Shown: piece by piece, positions 56,450-64,000 of the stretch
How positions within the stretch are numbered: position 1 is the first letter of the stretch
Layout: each line of letters starts with the position of its first letter
Assembly: GCA_900078405.1 (NCBI GenBank)
Contig: FLTS01000001.1
Coordinates: 992,001 to 1,056,000 of the forward strand
DNA: 64,000 nt
Reading direction: 5' to 3'
From: an uncultured Stenotrophomonas sp.
Lineage (GTDB): Bacteria; Pseudomonadota; Gammaproteobacteria; Xanthomonadales; Xanthomonadaceae
The notes under the pieces: generated by a model
Told to the model about the DNA's origin: nothing
What the model saw: only the letters and a program-made list of their open reading frames with translations
Databases searched by the model: none
Program-made: the position numbers and the translations under genes

Positions 56450-58551
56450 GCGCGCAGCCGCTGCCCAACGCCGCCCGCCGGATACTGGACCTGCTGCGCC
56501 ACGGGCTGGGCGCGCCGCTGATCGTGCTGGCACTGCTGGCGATGGTGGTGGTGCCGCTGGCCGCGCCGGTGCTCGACGCCCTGTTCACCTTCAACATCGC
56601 CATTTCGCTGATGGTGCTGCTGGCGGTGGTGTACGTGAAGCGGCCGCTGGACTTCACCATCTTCCCGATCGTGCTGCTGATCACCACCATGCTGCGGCTG
56701 GCGCTGAACGTGGCCTCCACCCGCGTGATCCTGCTCAACGGCCAGAACGGCCACGAGGCCGCCGGCAAGGTCATCGCCTCGTTCGGCGAATTCGTCATCG
56801 GCGGCAACTACGCCGTCGGCATCGTGGTGTTCGCGATCCTGACCATCATCAACTTCGTGGTCATCACCAAGGGCGCAGGGCGCGTGTCGGAAGTGACCGC
56901 ACGCTTCACCCTCGACGCCATGCCCGGCAAGCAGATGGCGATCGACGCCGACCTCAACGCCGGCCTGCTGACCGCCGAGGAAGCCAAGGTCCGCCGCGAG
57001 GAAGTGCGCGAGGAAGCCGACTTCTACGGCGCAATGGACGGCTCCAGCAAATTCATCCGCGGCGATGCCATCGCCGGCATCCTGATCCTGTTCATCAACC
57101 TGATCGGCGGGCTGGCCGTGGGCGTGCTGCAACACGGCATGCCGTTCGGTGAAGCCGCCGCCACCTACACCTTGCTGTCCATCGGCGACGGCCTGGTGGC
57201 ACAGCTGCCGGCGCTGCTGGTGTCCAGCGCGGTGGCGATGCTGGTCACCCGTGCCTCGCGTTCGCAGGACATGAGCGAGGCGATGATGGGCCAGGTGTTC
57301 GGCCAGTACCGGGCACTGGCGATCGCCGCCGGCATCATCGGCCTGGTCGGGCTGGTGCCGGGCATGCCCAACCTCGCCTTCCTGACCCTGGCGGCCATCC
57401 TCGGCTTCCTCGCGTGGAAGCTGTGGAAGCGCGAACAGGCCGGCGGCGCGAAACCGCCAGCCGGCGACGCCGCCACGCCGGGTGAAATGACCGCCCTCGG
57501 CACGCCGGCCCCGTCGCCGACCGCCGAACTGAGCTGGGATGAACTGCGCCCGGTCGATCCGCTGGGGCTGGAAGTGGGCTACCGGCTGATCCCGCTGGTG
57601 GACAAGGCGCAGGGCGGCGAGCTGATGGCGCGCATCAAGGGCGTGCGCCGCAAGCTCACCCAGGACGTCGGTTTCCTGATCCCGCCGGTGCACATCCGCG
57701 ACAATCTTGAACTGCCCGCCGCCGGCTACCGGCTGCTGGTGCACGGCGTGCCGGTGGCCAGCGCCGACATCCACCCCGACCGCGAGCTGGCGCTGGACCC
57801 CGGCAGCGCGATGGGCCAGCTCGAAGGCATCCCCGGCAAGGATCCGGCGTTCGGCCTGGACGCGACATGGATCCAGCCGCACCAGCGCGCCCACGCCGAA
57901 TCGCTGGGCTACACCGTGGTCGACCCGGCCACCGTGGTCGCCACCCACCTGTCGCACCTGATCCGCGAGCACGCCCCGGAGCTGCTCGGCCACGAGGAAG
58001 TGCAGCAACTGCTGGCGACGCTGGCCAAGAGCGCGCCGAAACTGGCCGAGGACCTCACCCCGAAGGCACTGCCGATCCCGGTGATCGCGCGTGTGCTGCA
58101 GAACCTGCTGATCGAGCACATCCCGATCCGCCAGCTGCGCAAGATCGCCGAGGCGCTGGTCGAGAACGCCCCGCTCAGCCAGGACCCGGCAGTGCTGACC
58201 GCCGCGGTGCGCAACGCGCTGGGCCGCTTCATCGTGCAGGAAATCGCCGGCATGTCGCCCGAACTGCCGGTATTCACCCTCAACCCGCAACTGGAACGGG
58301 TCTTGCAGGAGTCAACGCAGGGCAACGGTGCCGCGCTGGAACCCGGTCTCGCCGAGCGCCTCCACCAGAGTCTTGCCGATTGCGTCGGCAAGCAGGAGGC
58401 GCGCAACGAGCCGGCCGTGGTGCTGGTACCGGGCCCGGTCCGCGCCGCGCTCGCGCGCATGGTCCGCCACAGCGTCCCCTCGCTGTCGGTGCTGGCCTAC
58501 AGCGAGGTACCGGAAGACAAGCGCCTGAAACTGATCGGCACGATCAGCTGA
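56446..58551 (+). CDS. flhA: Flagellar export protein FlhA
   Basis: A 701-residue major export gate protein. The membrane half contains the family signature TTMLRLALNVASTRVILLNG and FVVITKGAGRVSEVTARFTL; the cytoplasmic half, from about residue 350, forms the docking platform for chaperone-substrate complexes (VDPLGLEVGYRLIPLVDK, VGFLIPPVHIRDNLELPA, VRHSVPSLSVLAYSEVPEDK). Confidence 0.97.
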   Translation: MSAQPLPNAARRILDLLRHGLGAPLIVLALLAMVVVPLAAPVLDALFTFNIAISLMVLLAVVYVKRPLDFTIFPIVLLITTMLRLALNVASTRVILLNGQNGHEAAGKVIASFGEFVIGGNYAVGIVVFAILTIINFVVITKGAGRVSEVTARFTLDAMPGKQMAIDADLNAGLLTAEEAKVRREEVREEADFYGAMDGSSKFIRGDAIAGILILFINLIGGLAVGVLQHGMPFGEAAATYTLLSIGDGLVAQLPALLVSSAVAMLVTRASRSQDMSEAMMGQVFGQYRALAIAAGIIGLVGLVPGMPNLAFLTLAAILGFLAWKLWKREQAGGAKPPAGDAATPGEMTALGTPAPSPTAELSWDELRPVDPLGLEVGYRLIPLVDKAQGGELMARIKGVRRKLTQDVGFLIPPVHIRDNLELPAAGYRLLVHGVPVASADIHPDRELALDPGSAMGQLEGIPGKDPAFGLDATWIQPHQRAHAESLGYTVVDPATVVATHLSHLIREHAPELLGHEEVQQLLATLAKSAPKLAEDLTPKALPIPVIARVLQNLLIEHIPIRQLRKIAEALVENAPLSQDPAVLTAAVRNALGRFIVQEIAGMSPELPVFTLNPQLERVLQESTQGNGAALEPGLAERLHQSLADCVGKQEARNEPAVVLVPGPVRAALARMVRHSVPSLSVLAYSEVPEDKRLKLIGTIS

Positions 58552-58623
58552 AGGCACCTGGCAACCGGCACCGGCGACGGAAAACCGCCACTGCCACGAA
58601 GCACGTAAGGAGCACGCACCGCC

Positions 58624-60288
58624 ATGCACGACACCGCCACCGCCACTGCTCCTTCCCTGCCCCCCCATTCCGCTTCCCGAGCCGCCAGCATGAAGATCAA
58701 ACGTTTCGTCGCCGCCGACATGCGCACCGCCATGAACCTGGTGCGCAAGGAACATGGCCCTGATGCCGTGATCCTCTCCAACCGGCGCATCGAGGAAGGC
58801 GTCGAGATCGTGGCGGCCGCCCATTACGACGAATCCGTGGTGCAGCGCGCACTGGAAGCCGCGCGCCCGGCCCCGGCCGCGGCACCCAAGCCGCGCAGTG
58901 CCGCCGAGGCCATCATCGCCGCGGTCACCCGCCGCAAGGCTCCGGAATCCGAGGCCGAACCGGTGACCGCCACCACCTCGGCGGTGGCCGAACTGGCGCG
59001 CTCGGCGGTGGGCGCCACCGGCCGCTCCATCGACAGCAGCCTGGAACTGGCCCCCGGCAGCCGTTTCCCGGCCCAGCCACGGCCGCAGCCGAAGGCCCCG
59101 GCCGCGGCGGTGCCGGAGCAGGTGTTCGCCAATTTCCTCGGCAACGCCGAGGCCACCGCGGCCCTGCCACCGCGGGAAACCGTCGCAACGGCCCCGGCAC
59201 CGGCCCCGGTCAATCGCGCCCGTTTCGTCATCGACCCGCCGCTGGAAGAACCTGCGCCCGCCCCGCTGGCCACCGCACCAGCTACCGCACCGGCCATGGC
59301 CCAACCGGAACCGGCGCCGGCGCCGATGCCTGAGCCGGCCACCCCGGCGCTGAGCGTGGTCGCCAGCGCCCCGCGCGACGACGAACAGCTGACCCAACTG
59401 CGCCGGGAAATGACCGGCATGCGTCAGTTGATCGAGCGCGAGATGCACCGCCTCAACGACGAGCGCCTGCGCGGCAACCCGGTGCGTGCCAGCGCCCTGG
59501 ACCTGATGGACGAATACGGCTTCGACGCCGGCCTGGCCCGCGACGTGGCGATGCAGATCCCGGCCGACACCGACCCGGCCCGTGCCCGTGGCCTGATGCT
59601 GGGGCTGATCTCGAAGAAGCTGCCGATCACCCCGGTCGACCCGATCGAGACCGGCGGGGTCATCGCCCTGGTCGGCCCCACCGGCGCCGGCAAGACCACC
59701 ACCATCGCCAAGCTGGCCTCGCGCTTCGCCGAAACCCACGCCCCGCGCGATGTCGCCCTGGTCACCACCGACACCCAGCGCATCGGCGCCCGCGAGCAGC
59801 TGTACGGCTTCGGCCGCCAGCTCGGCATCGCCGTGCACGAGGCCCACAGCGGCACCAACCTGAACCAGTTGCTGGAGCGGCTGGCCGACTACAAGCTGGT
59901 GCTGATCGACACCGCCGGCCTCGGCCAGCGCGACCGTGCCCTCGCCGCCCAGCTGCAGTGGCTGCGCGCGGCCGGACAAATCCGTACCCTGCTGGTACTG
60001 CCGGCCAATACCGGCTTCCAGGACATGGACGAGGTGGTGCGCCGCTTCGGCGCGGCCTCCCCGCAGGGGCTGGTGCTGACCAAGCTGGACGAGACCGGGC
60101 GGCTGGGTTCGGCCCTTTCGGTGGCAGTGGATCACCATTTGCCCATCACATGGGTGACGGATGGGCAGGATGTGCCGGAAGATCTGCACCGGGCCTCGGC
60201 AGCCAATCTGGTACTTCGCCTTGAAGATTTGCGCCGAGCGGCCGATATGCCATGCAGTACTCCGGAGTTGACTGATGCCGTCGCGTGA
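58624..60288 (+). CDS. flhF: Flagellar GTPase FlhF (polar placement)
   Basis: A 554-residue SRP-type GTPase that sets the site and number of polar flagella. The B domain starts MKIKRFVAADMRTAMNLVRK at residue 23; residues 90-250 are an Ala/Pro-rich linker; the NG domain has G1 GPTGAGKTTT near residue 350, DTQRIGAREQLYGFGRQLG, DTAGLGQRD and TKLDETGRLG. The ATG at 58624 has AGGAG 11 bases upstream; the ATG at 58690 starts the conserved core but lacks a ribosome site. Presence of FlhF and FlhG implies polar flagellation. Confidence 0.93.
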   Translation: MHDTATATAPSLPPHSASRAASMKIKRFVAADMRTAMNLVRKEHGPDAVILSNRRIEEGVEIVAAAHYDESVVQRALEAARPAPAAAPKPRSAAEAIIAAVTRRKAPESEAEPVTATTSAVAELARSAVGATGRSIDSSLELAPGSRFPAQPRPQPKAPAAAVPEQVFANFLGNAEATAALPPRETVATAPAPAPVNRARFVIDPPLEEPAPAPLATAPATAPAMAQPEPAPAPMPEPATPALSVVASAPRDDEQLTQLRREMTGMRQLIEREMHRLNDERLRGNPVRASALDLMDEYGFDAGLARDVAMQIPADTDPARARGLMLGLISKKLPITPVDPIETGGVIALVGPTGAGKTTTIAKLASRFAETHAPRDVALVTTDTQRIGAREQLYGFGRQLGIAVHEAHSGTNLNQLLERLADYKLVLIDTAGLGQRDRALAAQLQWLRAAGQIRTLLVLPANTGFQDMDEVVRRFGAASPQGLVLTKLDETGRLGSALSVAVDHHLPITWVTDGQDVPEDLHRASAANLVLRLEDLRRAADMPCSTPELTDAVA

Positions 60289-61162
60289 ATACGCCAAACT
60301 GACCAACGCCTTCCCGCTGTCGGCCACCCGCCTGCAGCCTGCTGGGCCGGTGCGCACCATCGCGGTGACCGGCGGCAAGGGCGGCGTGGGCAAGACCAAC
60401 GTTTCGGCCAACCTGGCCGTGGCGCTGGCCGGCATGGGCAAGCGCACCCTGCTGCTGGACGCCGATCTGGGCCTGGCCAACATCGACGTCATCCTCGGCC
60501 TGCAGCCCAAGAACACCCTGGCCGACCTGGTCGCCGGGCGCTGCACGCTGGAGGAAGTCATCATCGAAGGCCCCGGCGGCGTGCTGGTGGTGCCGGCCGC
60601 GTCCGGCCGCCGGCACATGGCCGAGCTGCAACCGGCCGAACACGTCGGCCTGGTCAACGTGTTCTCCGAGCTGGAACGCGACCTGGACGTGATGATCATC
60701 GACACCGCCGCCGGCATCACCGACAGCGTGCTGACCTTCTGCCAGGCCGCGCAGGACACCGTGGTGGTGGTCTGCGACGAACCGGCCTCGATCACCGACG
60801 CCTACGCGCTGATCAAGGTGCTCTCGCGCGAGCGCGGCGTGGACCGCATGCAGGTGGTGGCCAACATGGTGCGCGACCCCAACGAAGGCCGCGTGCTGTA
60901 CGAAAAACTGGTGCGGGTCTGCGACAAGTTCCTCGCCGACGTCTCGCTGAACTACCTGGGCTGCGTGCCGCAGGACGACTGGCTGCGGCTGTCGGTGCAG
61001 CGCCAGCAGCCGGTGGTCAAGCTGTACCCGTCCTCGCCGGCGGCGCAGGCCATCCAGGAGATCGCCCGCCGCACTGCGCGCTGGCAGGCACCCACCGAGC
61101 CGCGCGGCGGCGTCGAATTCTTCCTCGAGCGCATCCTGCAGCAGCGCGGGGTGGCCACATGA
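60275..61162 (+). CDS. flhG: Flagellar number regulator FlhG (FleN), MinD-like ATPase
   Basis: A 295-residue ParA/MinD family ATPase that limits flagellar number and, in related bacteria, antagonises FleQ. The deviant Walker A is VTGGKGGVGKTNVSANLAV; other patterns are LLLDADLGLANIDVILGL, VMIIDTAAGITDSVLTFC and NEGRVLYEKLVRVCDKFL. The C-terminal amphipathic membrane helix lies in GGVEFFLERILQQRG. Overlaps flhF by 14 bases and fliA by four. Confidence 0.94.
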   Translation: MPSREYAKLTNAFPLSATRLQPAGPVRTIAVTGGKGGVGKTNVSANLAVALAGMGKRTLLLDADLGLANIDVILGLQPKNTLADLVAGRCTLEEVIIEGPGGVLVVPAASGRRHMAELQPAEHVGLVNVFSELERDLDVMIIDTAAGITDSVLTFCQAAQDTVVVVCDEPASITDAYALIKVLSRERGVDRMQVVANMVRDPNEGRVLYEKLVRVCDKFLADVSLNYLGCVPQDDWLRLSVQRQQPVVKLYPSSPAAQAIQEIARRTARWQAPTEPRGGVEFFLERILQQRGVAT

Positions 61163-61911
61163 AACCCGCGGCCGCCGCCCACTACCGTGAAGTGCAGCGC
61201 GCCAGCGCCAACGACGTCATCGTCCGCCATTCGGACCTGGTGCGGCGCATCGCCCACCACCTGGCCGCGCGGCTGCCGGCCAGCGTCGAGATCGACGACC
61301 TGATCCAGGCCGGCATGATGGGCCTGATCGAGGCCTCGCGCAGCTACGACGCCGAACAGGGCGCGTCCTTCGAAACCTACGCCTCGATCCGCATCCGCGG
61401 CTCGATGATCGACGAGATCCGCCGCGGCGACTGGGTGCCGCGCTCGGTGCACCGCCGCGCCCGCGACGCCGCCGCCACCATCCGCCGGCTGGAGCAGGAA
61501 AGCGGCCGCGCCGCCAGCGCCAGCGAAGTGGCCGAAGCGATGGAGATGCCGCTGCCGGACTACCTGCGGCTGATCGAGGACGCCTCGCGCGGCCAGGTAC
61601 TGAGCCTGGAGTCGCGCATCGAGGACCAGGGCGAACTGGACACCCCGACCAGCGGCGGCCCGACCCCGCAGCAGATGCTCGAACGCAGCCAGTTCGGCGA
61701 GGAGCTGGGCAAGGCCATCGCCGTGCTGCCCGAACGCGAACAGCTGGTGCTGTCGCTGTACTACGAGCAGGAACTGAACCTGAAGGAGATCGGCGCGGTG
61801 CTCGGCGTGAGCGAGTCGCGCGTCTGCCAGATCCACGGCCAGGCCATGCTGCGCCTGCGCGGCCGGCTGAAGATTTTCGAGGCGGCCGACGCCGGCCTCG
61901 ACGAACCATGA
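61159..61911 (+). CDS. fliA: Flagellar sigma factor FliA (sigma-28)
   Basis: A 250-residue sigma factor for class 3 flagellar genes. Region 2 contains [20 protein letters not shown] and [20 protein letters not shown]; region 3 has [20 protein letters not shown]; region 4 holds [20 protein letters not shown]. The fliC promoter at 19866 fits its consensus. Overlaps flhG (ATGA). No flgM gene is in the window. Confidence 0.96.
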   Translation: MKPAAAAHYREVQRASANDVIVRHSDLVRRIAHHLAARLPASVEIDDLIQAGMMGLIEASRSYDAEQGASFETYASIRIRGSMIDEIRRGDWVPRSVHRRARDAAATIRRLEQESGRAASASEVAEAMEMPLPDYLRLIEDASRGQVLSLESRIEDQGELDTPTSGGPTPQQMLERSQFGEELGKAIAVLPEREQLVLSLYYEQELNLKEIGAVLGVSESRVCQIHGQAMLRLRGRLKIFEAADAGLDEP

Positions 61912-61924
61912 AGAGGAACACCCT

Positions 61925-62317
61925 TTGAACAAGAACATGCGGATCCTGATCGTCGACGACTTCTCGACCATGCGGCGCATCGTCAAGAACCTGCTGGGCG
62001 ATCTCGGCTTCACCAACACCGCCGAAGCCGAGGACGGTCATGCCGCGCTGGCGTTGCTCAACAGCCAGCCGTTCGACTTCGTGGTCACCGACTGGAACAT
62101 GCCGGTGATGACCGGCATCGAGCTGCTCAAGGCGATCCGCGCCGACGCCCGGCTCAAGACCCTGCCGGTGCTGATGGTCACCGCCGAGGCCAAGCGCGAG
62201 CAGATCATCGAGGCCGCGCAGAACGGCGTGAATGGCTACATCATCAAGCCGTTCACCGCGCAGACCCTGCAGGAGAAGCTGGGCAAGATCTTCGAACGGC
62301 TGGGGGCCAGCGCCTGA
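61925..62317 (+). CDS. cheY: Chemotaxis response regulator CheY
   Basis: A 130-residue receiver that carries the signal from CheA to FliM. The acidic pattern [20 protein letters not shown], phosphoacceptor Asp56 ([15 protein letters not shown]), Thr in [12 protein letters not shown] and Lys108 (GYIIKPF) are those of classical CheY. The start is TTG at 61925, with an ATG at 61937 as alternative. The stop shares one base with the cheZ start. Confidence 0.95.
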   Translation: MNKNMRILIVDDFSTMRRIVKNLLGDLGFTNTAEAEDGHAALALLNSQPFDFVVTDWNMPVMTGIELLKAIRADARLKTLPVLMVTAEAKREQIIEAAQNGVNGYIIKPFTAQTLQEKLGKIFERLGASA

Positions 62318-62973
62318 TGAACGCCTCCGCGGGTACCGCAAACGAGAGGGCCCTGCTGGCGCAACGCCTGCAGGATGCGCTGACGGCGCTGGAAAGCGGC
62401 GACGAAGCCGGCTGGCGCCGGGAAATTGACGCCCTTGCCGCAGCACGCGAGAAACCGATGGTGGCCGGGTTGGGCCGGCTGGCGCGCGAGCTGGGCAAGC
62501 CGATGGCGCAGGTGGCGCGCGAGCTGGGCAAGGCGCTGGGTGAACTGCCGACGCTGCCGTCCGAGGCCGGCGAGCTGACCGACGCCTGTGCGCGCCTGGA
62601 CCACGTGGTGGCGATGACCGAAAAGGCCACCCACCGCACTCTCGACCTGGCCGAGGAATGCCGCACCCTGACCGCGCACCTGCACGAAGGCACGCTGCCG
62701 GCCGAGGAACAGCTGCAGGTGCTGGACCGCATCCGCCACAACCTGACCGAGATCGCCCTGACCCAGAGCTATCAGGACCTGACCGGGCAGATCATCCGCC
62801 GCGTGGTCGGCATCGTCCGCCGCGTGCACGAGGGCTTCGCCGCGCTCGGCCTGCCGCCGCCGGAAAACGAGAGCAGCCACGACGGCCTGGCCGGCCCCGC
62901 CGTCAGCGGGCTGGACCGCCACGCCGTTTCCCAGAACGACGCCGACGACCTGCTCTCCGACCTGGGGCTGTGA
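62317..62973 (+). CDS. cheZ: CheY-P phosphatase CheZ
   Basis: A 218-residue helical phosphatase that removes phosphate from CheY. The catalytic Gln is Gln153 in ALTQSYQDLTGQIIRRVV. The C-terminal CheY-tethering peptide is AVSQNDADDLLSDLGL, as in enteric CheZ (SQxQVDDLLDSLGF). The start codon overlaps the cheY stop by one base. Confidence 0.95.
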   Translation: MNASAGTANERALLAQRLQDALTALESGDEAGWRREIDALAAAREKPMVAGLGRLARELGKPMAQVARELGKALGELPTLPSEAGELTDACARLDHVVAMTEKATHRTLDLAEECRTLTAHLHEGTLPAEEQLQVLDRIRHNLTEIALTQSYQDLTGQIIRRVVGIVRRVHEGFAALGLPPPENESSHDGLAGPAVSGLDRHAVSQNDADDLLSDLGL

Positions 62974-62977
62974 TGCC

Positions 62978-64000
62978 ATGAGCGCCTTCGACGAGGACAT
63001 TGCCGCCGACTTCATCCTCGAGGCCCAGGAAATCCTGGACCGCCTCGGCGAGCAGTTGGTGACGCTGGAACAGGCGCCGCAGGACGGCGACCAGCTCAAC
63101 GCGGTGTTCCGTGGCTTCCACACGCTCAAGGGCGGTGCCGGCTTCCTCGGCATCAACGCGATGGTCGAGCTGTGCCACGCCGCCGAGGAAACCCTGGGCA
63201 TGGCACGCTCGGGCAAGGCGGTATTGCAGGCGCACCACTTCGACGCCGCGCAGCAGTCGCTGGACTGGCTGCAGGCCATGCTCGATGCCGTTTCCGCCGG
63301 CACCGAACCGGAGCACGCGCCGCCGGCGCTGATTGCCCTGTTCGATGTTGACGCCGTCCCGGTCGCCACCGCGCCGGTGGCCGTCGCAGCCGATGGCGAC
63401 CTGATCGACGAAGACGAATTCGAGGCCCTGCTCGACCAGTTGCATGGCGGCGGCGCTCCCGGCGCCAAACCGGCCGCCGCAGCGAAGGCCGCCAAGGGCG
63501 ACGACGAGCTGATCAGCGAGGATGAATTCGAGGCCCTGCTCGACGAACTGCACGGCGGTGCCGCTCCCGGCGCCAAGCCGGCCGCGGCTGCCGCGCCGGT
63601 CGCCAAGGCCAAGGCCGGCGACGACCTGATCACCGAAGACGAATTCGAGGCCCTGCTCGACCAGTTGCACGGCGGCGCCGCTCCCGGCGCCAGGCCGGCC
63701 ACCGCCACTGCGCCGCCACCGGCGCCGCGTGCGGCCGCCACACCCAAACCCGCCACCGCTGCGCCCCCGGCCAAGCCGGCCGTCGAGCCCGAGCACACCG
63801 TGCGCGTGGACACCAAGCGGCTGGACGCCATCGTCAACCTGATCGGCGAACTGGTGCTGTCGCGCAACCGGCTCAAGACCCTGCGCATGCGCCTGAAGGA
63901 CGAGGAACTGGACCGCGCCGTCTCGGTGCTGGACATCGCCACCGCGCGGCTGCAGTCGGCGGTGATGCGCACCCGCATGCAGCCGGTGGGCAAGGTGTTC
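62978..64000 (+). CDS. cheA: Chemotaxis histidine kinase CheA, N-terminal part (runs past the window end)
   Basis: The first 341 residues are visible, open to the last base. P1 (HPt) comes first, with the phosphorylated His48 in FRGFHTLKGGAGFLG. Residues 142-160, 178-196 and 217-235 are three tandem copies of LI-x-EDEFEALLD-x-LHGG-x-APGA-x-PA, joined by Ala/Lys-rich linkers. An Ala/Pro-rich linker then leads to the P3 dimerisation helix (VDTKRLDAIVNLIGELVLSR). No P2 domain is seen between P1 and P3. The repeats resemble the CheY-binding peptides of FliM and CheZ in this window and may replace P2. ATG at 62978 follows the cheZ stop by four bases. Confidence 0.93.
   Translation, partial: MSAFDEDIAADFILEAQEILDRLGEQLVTLEQAPQDGDQLNAVFRGFHTLKGGAGFLGINAMVELCHAAEETLGMARSGKAVLQAHHFDAAQQSLDWLQAMLDAVSAGTEPEHAPPALIALFDVDAVPVATAPVAVAADGDLIDEDEFEALLDQLHGGGAPGAKPAAAAKAAKGDDELISEDEFEALLDELHGGAAPGAKPAAAAAPVAKAKAGDDLITEDEFEALLDQLHGGAAPGARPATATAPPPAPRAAATPKPATAAPPAKPAVEPEHTVRVDTKRLDAIVNLIGELVLSRNRLKTLRMRLKDEELDRAVSVLDIATARLQSAVMRTRMQPVGKVF

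Overview
The window is a 64 kb chromosomal segment of a GC-rich, motile gammaproteobacterium, most likely a member of the Xanthomonadaceae (Stenotrophomonas/Pseudoxanthomonas/Xanthomonas group). The reasons are the gene order rpoN2-vemR-fleQ inside a flagellar cluster, the divergent fur/bamE(omlA) pair, prephenate dehydrogenase coupled to pyridoxal kinase, and many short palindromic repeats with GTAG heads like those described in Stenotrophomonas. The genus is an inference; no rRNA gene is present.

Region 1 (1-9300): the end of lpdA; a LOG-family gene broken by an 87-bp in-frame insertion with a stop codon and followed by a 93-bp tandem repeat that copies the gene's 3' end; a GAF-GAF-GGDEF-EAL protein; an ECF sigma factor with a probable membrane anti-sigma partner; a YigZ-type protein; an MsbA-like ABC exporter; and a small conserved-looking protein. 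Region 2 (9400-19700): tyrA-pdxY, then grpE-dnaK-dnaJ on the minus strand without hrcA but with two sigma-32-like promoters, recN, fur/bamE, rnfH-ratA, and smpB.

Region 3 (19700-28770) is the late and regulatory part of the flagellar locus: fliC behind a clear sigma-28 promoter, fliD behind a sigma-54 promoter, fliS, a FliT-sized protein, an atypical PilZ protein, an orphan NarL-type regulator, rpoN2, vemR and fleQ. The rpoN2 leader holds a perfect GTGA-N6-TCAC (Crp/Clp-type) site and a nested TGTAGG inverted-repeat array.

Region 4 (28801-41539) is an eight-gene, mostly overlapping operon inserted between fleQ and fliE. It encodes a sulfotransferase-like protein, a TagD-type glycerol-3-phosphate cytidylyltransferase, a TagF-like glycerophosphotransferase fused to an FkbM methyltransferase, an ATP-grasp/HAD fusion, a GT2 transferase, a VioA/QdtB-like sugar aminotransferase, a second TagF-like transferase and a 1176-residue multi-domain glycosyltransferase. 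From its place I infer flagellin (or surface glycan) modification that may use CDP-glycerol chemistry; this is the best candidate for an undescribed system here.

Region 5 (41820-64000): fliEFGHIJK, fliLMNOPQR, a degenerate MHYT-GGDEF-EAL membrane protein, flhBAFG-fliA and cheYZA. Sigma-54 promoters (GG-N10-GC) precede fliE, fliL and flhB. CheA runs off the end of the window. Between its P1 and P3 parts it carries three tandem peptides that closely resemble the CheY-binding N-terminus of FliM and the C-terminus of CheZ encoded in the same window, and no P2 domain is recognisable.

The regulatory logic that can be read is as follows: RpoN2 with FleQ (modulated by VemR and c-di-GMP proteins) drives the basal body, export and fliD operons; FliA made from the flhF-flhG-fliA operon then drives fliC and possibly fliS.
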